From the NCBI RefSeq assembly GCF_019059575.1, contig NW_024881842.1, forward strand, positions 536,001 to 600,000: 64,000 bases of DNA, written 5' to 3'. Below are positions 63,336 to 64,000 of the stretch, one piece after another. Numbering within the stretch: the first letter of the stretch is position 1; each line of letters begins with the position of its first letter. The notes beneath the pieces were generated by a model. The model made no database searches, was not told the origin of the DNA, and saw nothing but the letters and a program-made list of their open reading frames with translations. A program made the position numbers and the translations under genes. The stretch comes from Amphibalanus amphitrite. Lineage: Eukaryota > Arthropoda > Thecostraca > Balanomorpha > Balanidae.

Positions 63336-63708
63336 CTGACGGAGGCGAGTGAACCCTGTGAGTAAACGCCTCCGTGCGCAGGAGACACAGTCATAGCGCA
63401 GGGTCTAGATTAGCTACAATTAAAAAACCTCAAAATATGAAGTGCTTCTCGGGCAAAAGATGTAGTGCAGCCTGAATGACACCCCTACCAAGCCCAGCCG
63501 TTCACGCCAAGGGAAAATGCCGTAAACCAGGACGTGGTTGCGTAATTTGTTTCAGAGAAGTGAAGTTTGTGACCACAAAAAAGAGAAGAGCGGAGTTGGA
63601 GAGGTAATCTCATAAAAACATGAACGCACATAATATCTTAGATAGCATAAATGCGTTTTTTATCGTAAGCCCTAGTCAGACACCCAGCTTCTGTCCCTGG
63701 CGACTCAC
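63336..63708 (-). other. dlg1: Last intron of Discs large
   Basis: A 373-bp GT-AG intron between the two recognised exons. It has a GTGAGT donor and a CCGTCAG acceptor and no coding signal of its own. Confidence 0.85.
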
Positions 63709-63800
63709 TGGTAAAGTACTCGCTGAACTCGGCCTCCAGCTTTTGGCATTTGTCGTACATCTTCTTGGCCTGCTCCTCGGTCAGACGCTTGTTCCATTCC
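63709..63800 (-). CDS. dlg1: Discs large (MAGUK) penultimate exon
   Basis: The minus strand encodes EWNKRLTEEQAKKMYDKCQK followed by LEAEFSEYFT. NKR-(L/M)-TEEQA-(R/K)-K and KLE-x-EF-x-E-x-FT are characteristic of the GK-domain C-terminal helices of Dlg family members. The acceptor is CTCGGCAG (AG at 63802-63801); the donor is GTGAGT at 63708-63703. Length 92 bp: one base, 30 codons, one base, which is in phase with the last exon. The PDZ, SH3 and remaining GK exons lie to the right of the window. Confidence 0.92.
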
Positions 63801-64000
63801 CTGCCGAGGTCACAGTCACAGTCACAGTCAGTCACAGGGGCTGTGACGGTCAGTCTGTCGTCACGGCAAGCACACCCACAGTCGGCGGCGGCGCCCATTC
63901 GTGAACAGTGAATAATAAAGGCCGTGTTACACTGCCGAATTTCGGCCACGATCCTATCGCCGAATCACGTCGTGAAGGCGACACGTGATTCACGACACGT

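Overview
The window is animal nuclear DNA. The two genes I can recognise are split into exons with GT-AG introns, two introns exceed 23 kb, and most of the sequence is non-coding with simple repeats and DNA-transposon relics. Both proteins (a Dally/GPC3-5-type glypican and a Discs-large MAGUK) point to a bilaterian. I infer an arthropod, possibly a crustacean, but the sequence does not fix the species.

Layout. Seven exons of one plus-strand glypican gene run from 5448 to 60256, with a polyadenylation signal at 60798. They join without a frame break into 578 complete codons plus a split first codon. They supply all the conserved glypican cysteines except the one expected in exon 1, and also a furin-type arginine run, a Ser-Gly/Asp/Tyr glycosaminoglycan-attachment region and a C-terminal GPI-type hydrophobic tail. 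The first exon (signal peptide) must lie upstream of the window. At the right edge, two minus-strand exons (63709-63800 and 63229-63335) encode the C-terminal end of the guanylate-kinase-like domain of Discs large. The two genes converge tail to tail across about 2.4 kb that holds short GC-rich repeats resembling CTCF sites.

The introns carry identifiable structure. Two related TTAA-flanked inverted-repeat elements (33588-34755 and 37080-38119) lie in opposite orientation and contain arrays of AGGTCA half-sites. There is a complete 1.8 kb hAT-type element with a perfect 8-bp target duplication (45692-47491), and a 420-bp TA-flanked MITE with ~100-bp terminal inverted repeats (58676-59095). 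There is also a 7-bp minisatellite of about 400 bp (12535-12933) with a short inverted outlier at 40087, a probable tRNA-derived SINE (17278-17405), and several shorter tandem arrays. I found no convincing nested protein-coding gene in the large introns.

Functionally, Dally-type glypicans are GPI-anchored heparan-sulfate co-receptors for BMP, Wnt and Hedgehog ligands, and Discs large is a septate-junction and synaptic scaffold. Their adjacency is positional; nothing here shows that they work together. The most unusual material is the pair of TTAA elements with hairpin-capped ends and nuclear-receptor-like half-site arrays.
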